From: Aquiflexum lacus
GTDB taxonomy: Bacteria; Bacteroidota; Bacteroidia; Cytophagales; Cyclobacteriaceae
Length of the DNA: 64,000 bases
Reading direction: 5' to 3'
NCBI RefSeq assembly: GCF_015476655.1
Contig: NZ_JABFHF010000019.1
Location: 1-64,000, forward strand
Below, piece after piece: positions 62,520 through 64,000 of this stretch (its first letter is position 1; each line of letters begins with the position of its first letter). Below the pieces are notes generated by a model. The model ran no database searches. It had not been told where the DNA came from and saw only the letters and a list, made by a program, of their open reading frames with translations. Position numbers and translations under genes: made by a program.

Positions 62520-64000
62520 ATGAAATCTGTTTTATCTTATTTGTCTATTTTAATTTTCATACTTTTTGGTACTGAATCCTTTGCCCAGACGCACATCATA
62601 AAAGGAAAGGTAACTGATGCAACATCAAATCAACCCATGGAGTTTGCCAATATTGCGCTACTTAGTCCTGGAGATTCTTCTCTTGTGACAGGAGTCATGA
62701 GCGATTTGGATGGTACATTTTCTTTCGAATCCGAAATAGGTGACTATATTTTAAGAATAGGTTTTATTGGGTATGAAAGTGCTTTCAAATACATATCTGT
62801 CGGTGATAAGAATATACTCAATGTAGGGAATATCCAAATCAAGACAGATGCAACCAACTTACAGGAGGTGGTTGTGGAAGGTGTTTCCTCGATTTTCACC
62901 AGTGATATAGATAAACGAACCTACAATGTGGAAAATAGTATTGTAGCTGAAGGGGCAACCGCAGCTGAACTTCTTGGTACATTACCTTCTATTCAAGTCG
63001 ATGAAGAAGGCGGAATATCAATGCGGGGAAGTGGTGAGGTATTGATCTACATTAATGGAAGACCTTCAAACCTTTCATCTTCTGACACGGATAACATCCT
63101 TTCTCAATTTCCTGCAAATAGCATAAAATCTGTAGAATTGATTACGAACCCTTCCTCAAGATACGATGCTGCAGGAGTAGGCGGTATCATTAATATTATT
63201 CTAAAAAAGAATCAGGACATAGGATTTAATGGTCAAGTGAATGCATCAATCGGAACTAGAGATAAATATCAAGCTGGAATAAACCTTAATTACAGAACGG
63301 ATAAAGTAAATTATTATGCTGCTTTTGATTTTCAGGACAGGAGAAGGTTTAGAATTGCTGAAGGGAGAAGAGAAAATTTTGTACCAGGCATTTCCAGATT
63401 TCTAGTTCAGGAAGGCGATGAAATCGAGAAACGCAGGGGATCATTGTTTAGAACAGGAATGGATTACAATATTTCCGAAAAATCCGTTTTCGGAGTATAT
63501 GCTCAGGCCAATTTTGGAAGTGAAACAGAAGACGAGCTTACCTTTCAGAACAATCTTAATATTAATAATGAATTGGACAGTATTTTTAGTAGGGATAGGT
63601 TTGAGACAAGTGATAGACTCAATTTCGAAACAGGTGTTTATTACACTTTAAATTTGGATTCATCAGGTCAAAAATTATTCACTTCTTTTTCATACGCCTA
63701 CGATAATAGAGAACAATCACAGTTTACAGAGCAGACATTCTACAATTCCTTTAATGAATTTGTACCTGAAAACAGCTTGAACCAATTGGATGGAAGCTTA
63801 AGGGAAAGCAATTTTTCTATATTTCAGGTAGATTACGAAAATCCTCTCGGAGAAAATGGTAAAATAGAGGCTGGAGTGAAAGGGACTTTTGGAAAATGGA
63901 TGAGAGACCAATCATTTTCTCAAGGAACAGCATCAAATGAATTCATTCCTGTCCCAATAGATTCTTTGAACGACATTTACACCTTTAATGAAGATGTATA
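62520..64000 (+). CDS. Outer-membrane beta-barrel/TonB-receptor-like protein (partial)
   Basis: The first 493 codons; it runs off the right edge. A signal peptide (cut near SFAQ) is followed by a carboxypeptidase-regulatory-like domain (IIKGKVTDATSNQPMEFANI). Then comes a plug-like domain with YNVENSIVAEGATAAELL, RGSGEVLIYINGRPSNLSS and SSRYDAAGVGGIINIILKK. The start of a long barrel of the outer-membrane beta-barrel family (OMP_b-brl_3) type follows. It lacks the SusC insertion motifs and has no SusD partner in view. Probably imports or binds a small ligand; substrate unknown. Confidence 0.85.
   Translation, partial: MKSVLSYLSILIFILFGTESFAQTHIIKGKVTDATSNQPMEFANIALLSPGDSSLVTGVMSDLDGTFSFESEIGDYILRIGFIGYESAFKYISVGDKNILNVGNIQIKTDATNLQEVVVEGVSSIFTSDIDKRTYNVENSIVAEGATAAELLGTLPSIQVDEEGGISMRGSGEVLIYINGRPSNLSSSDTDNILSQFPANSIKSVELITNPSSRYDAAGVGGIINIILKKNQDIGFNGQVNASIGTRDKYQAGINLNYRTDKVNYYAAFDFQDRRRFRIAEGRRENFVPGISRFLVQEGDEIEKRRGSLFRTGMDYNISEKSVFGVYAQANFGSETEDELTFQNNLNINNELDSIFSRDRFETSDRLNFETGVYYTLNLDSSGQKLFTSFSYAYDNREQSQFTEQTFYNSFNEFVPENSLNQLDGSLRESNFSIFQVDYENPLGENGKIEAGVKGTFGKWMRDQSFSQGTASNEFIPVPIDSLNDIYTFNEDV

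Overview
The window looks like a chromosomal piece of a Bacteroidota bacterium, most likely order Cytophagales (Cyclobacteriaceae-like). The reasons are the moderate A+T content, TAnnTTTG-type -7 promoter boxes, few Shine-Dalgarno sites, a SusC/SusD pair, many lipoproteins with short signal peptides, DUF2851/DUF502-type genes, a DnaE fused to a proofreading exonuclease, and palindromic repeat families of the kind common in this phylum. I place it no deeper than that from sequence alone. I saw no rRNA, tRNA, CRISPR array, phage block or intact insertion sequence.

Layout. 1-8.8 kb: the end of a sensor histidine kinase, release factor 3 (prfC), an RluA-type pseudouridine synthase, a histidine-phosphatase lipoprotein, the glycerol operon glpD-glpK-glpF, and a beta-propeller-like lipoprotein. 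8.8-11 kb is accessory: a decayed DUF4143-type ATPase, an orphan lipoprotein, and a ParE/RelE-type toxin-antitoxin pair between two copies of a hairpin repeat. 11-24.5 kb is mostly core metabolism: acyl-CoA dehydrogenase, adenine deaminase, cmk-ispH, the sodium pump operon nqrABCDE (no nqrF beside it), DUF502 and DUF1080 proteins, the selenium pair mnmH-selD, and thioredoxin. 24.7-31.2 kb: the large dnaE, a MNT/HEPN toxin-antitoxin pair, a MITE-like inverted-repeat element and an AAA/DUF4143-like ATPase. 31.3-34.2 kb: a sialidase-like protein, an unrecognised secreted protein and rsmG.

34.3-51.1 kb is one co-directional minus-strand locus. It holds a SusC/SusD outer-membrane uptake pair, then three roughly 1100-residue FG-GAP/VCBS plus ASPIC/UnbV lipoproteins, one small unknown lipoprotein and a vanadium-haloperoxidase-like (PAP2 fold) lipoprotein. 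This is the most interesting system in the window. It could be a surface machine that imports and chemically processes an unknown substrate.

51.6-64 kb: a small membrane protein, a MOSC protein, an outer-membrane protein, hemE (with a 23-bp perfect hairpin in front of it), three envelope proteins, a dense palindromic repeat array with a GC-rich nested cruciform, a DUF2851 protein, a NeuD-like acetyltransferase, trhO, a nucleoside phosphorylase, a small hypothetical protein, and the start of an outer-membrane beta-barrel/TonB-receptor-like gene cut by the window end.

Operons inferred from spacing: glpD-K-F (1-2 nt gaps), cmk-ispH (17-nt overlap), nqrA-E, mnmH-selD (abutting TAA-ATG), mntA-hepT (32-nt overlap), susC-susD (18-nt gap), the FG-GAP trio (ATGA and 14-nt overlaps), and trhO-phosphorylase (20-nt overlap).
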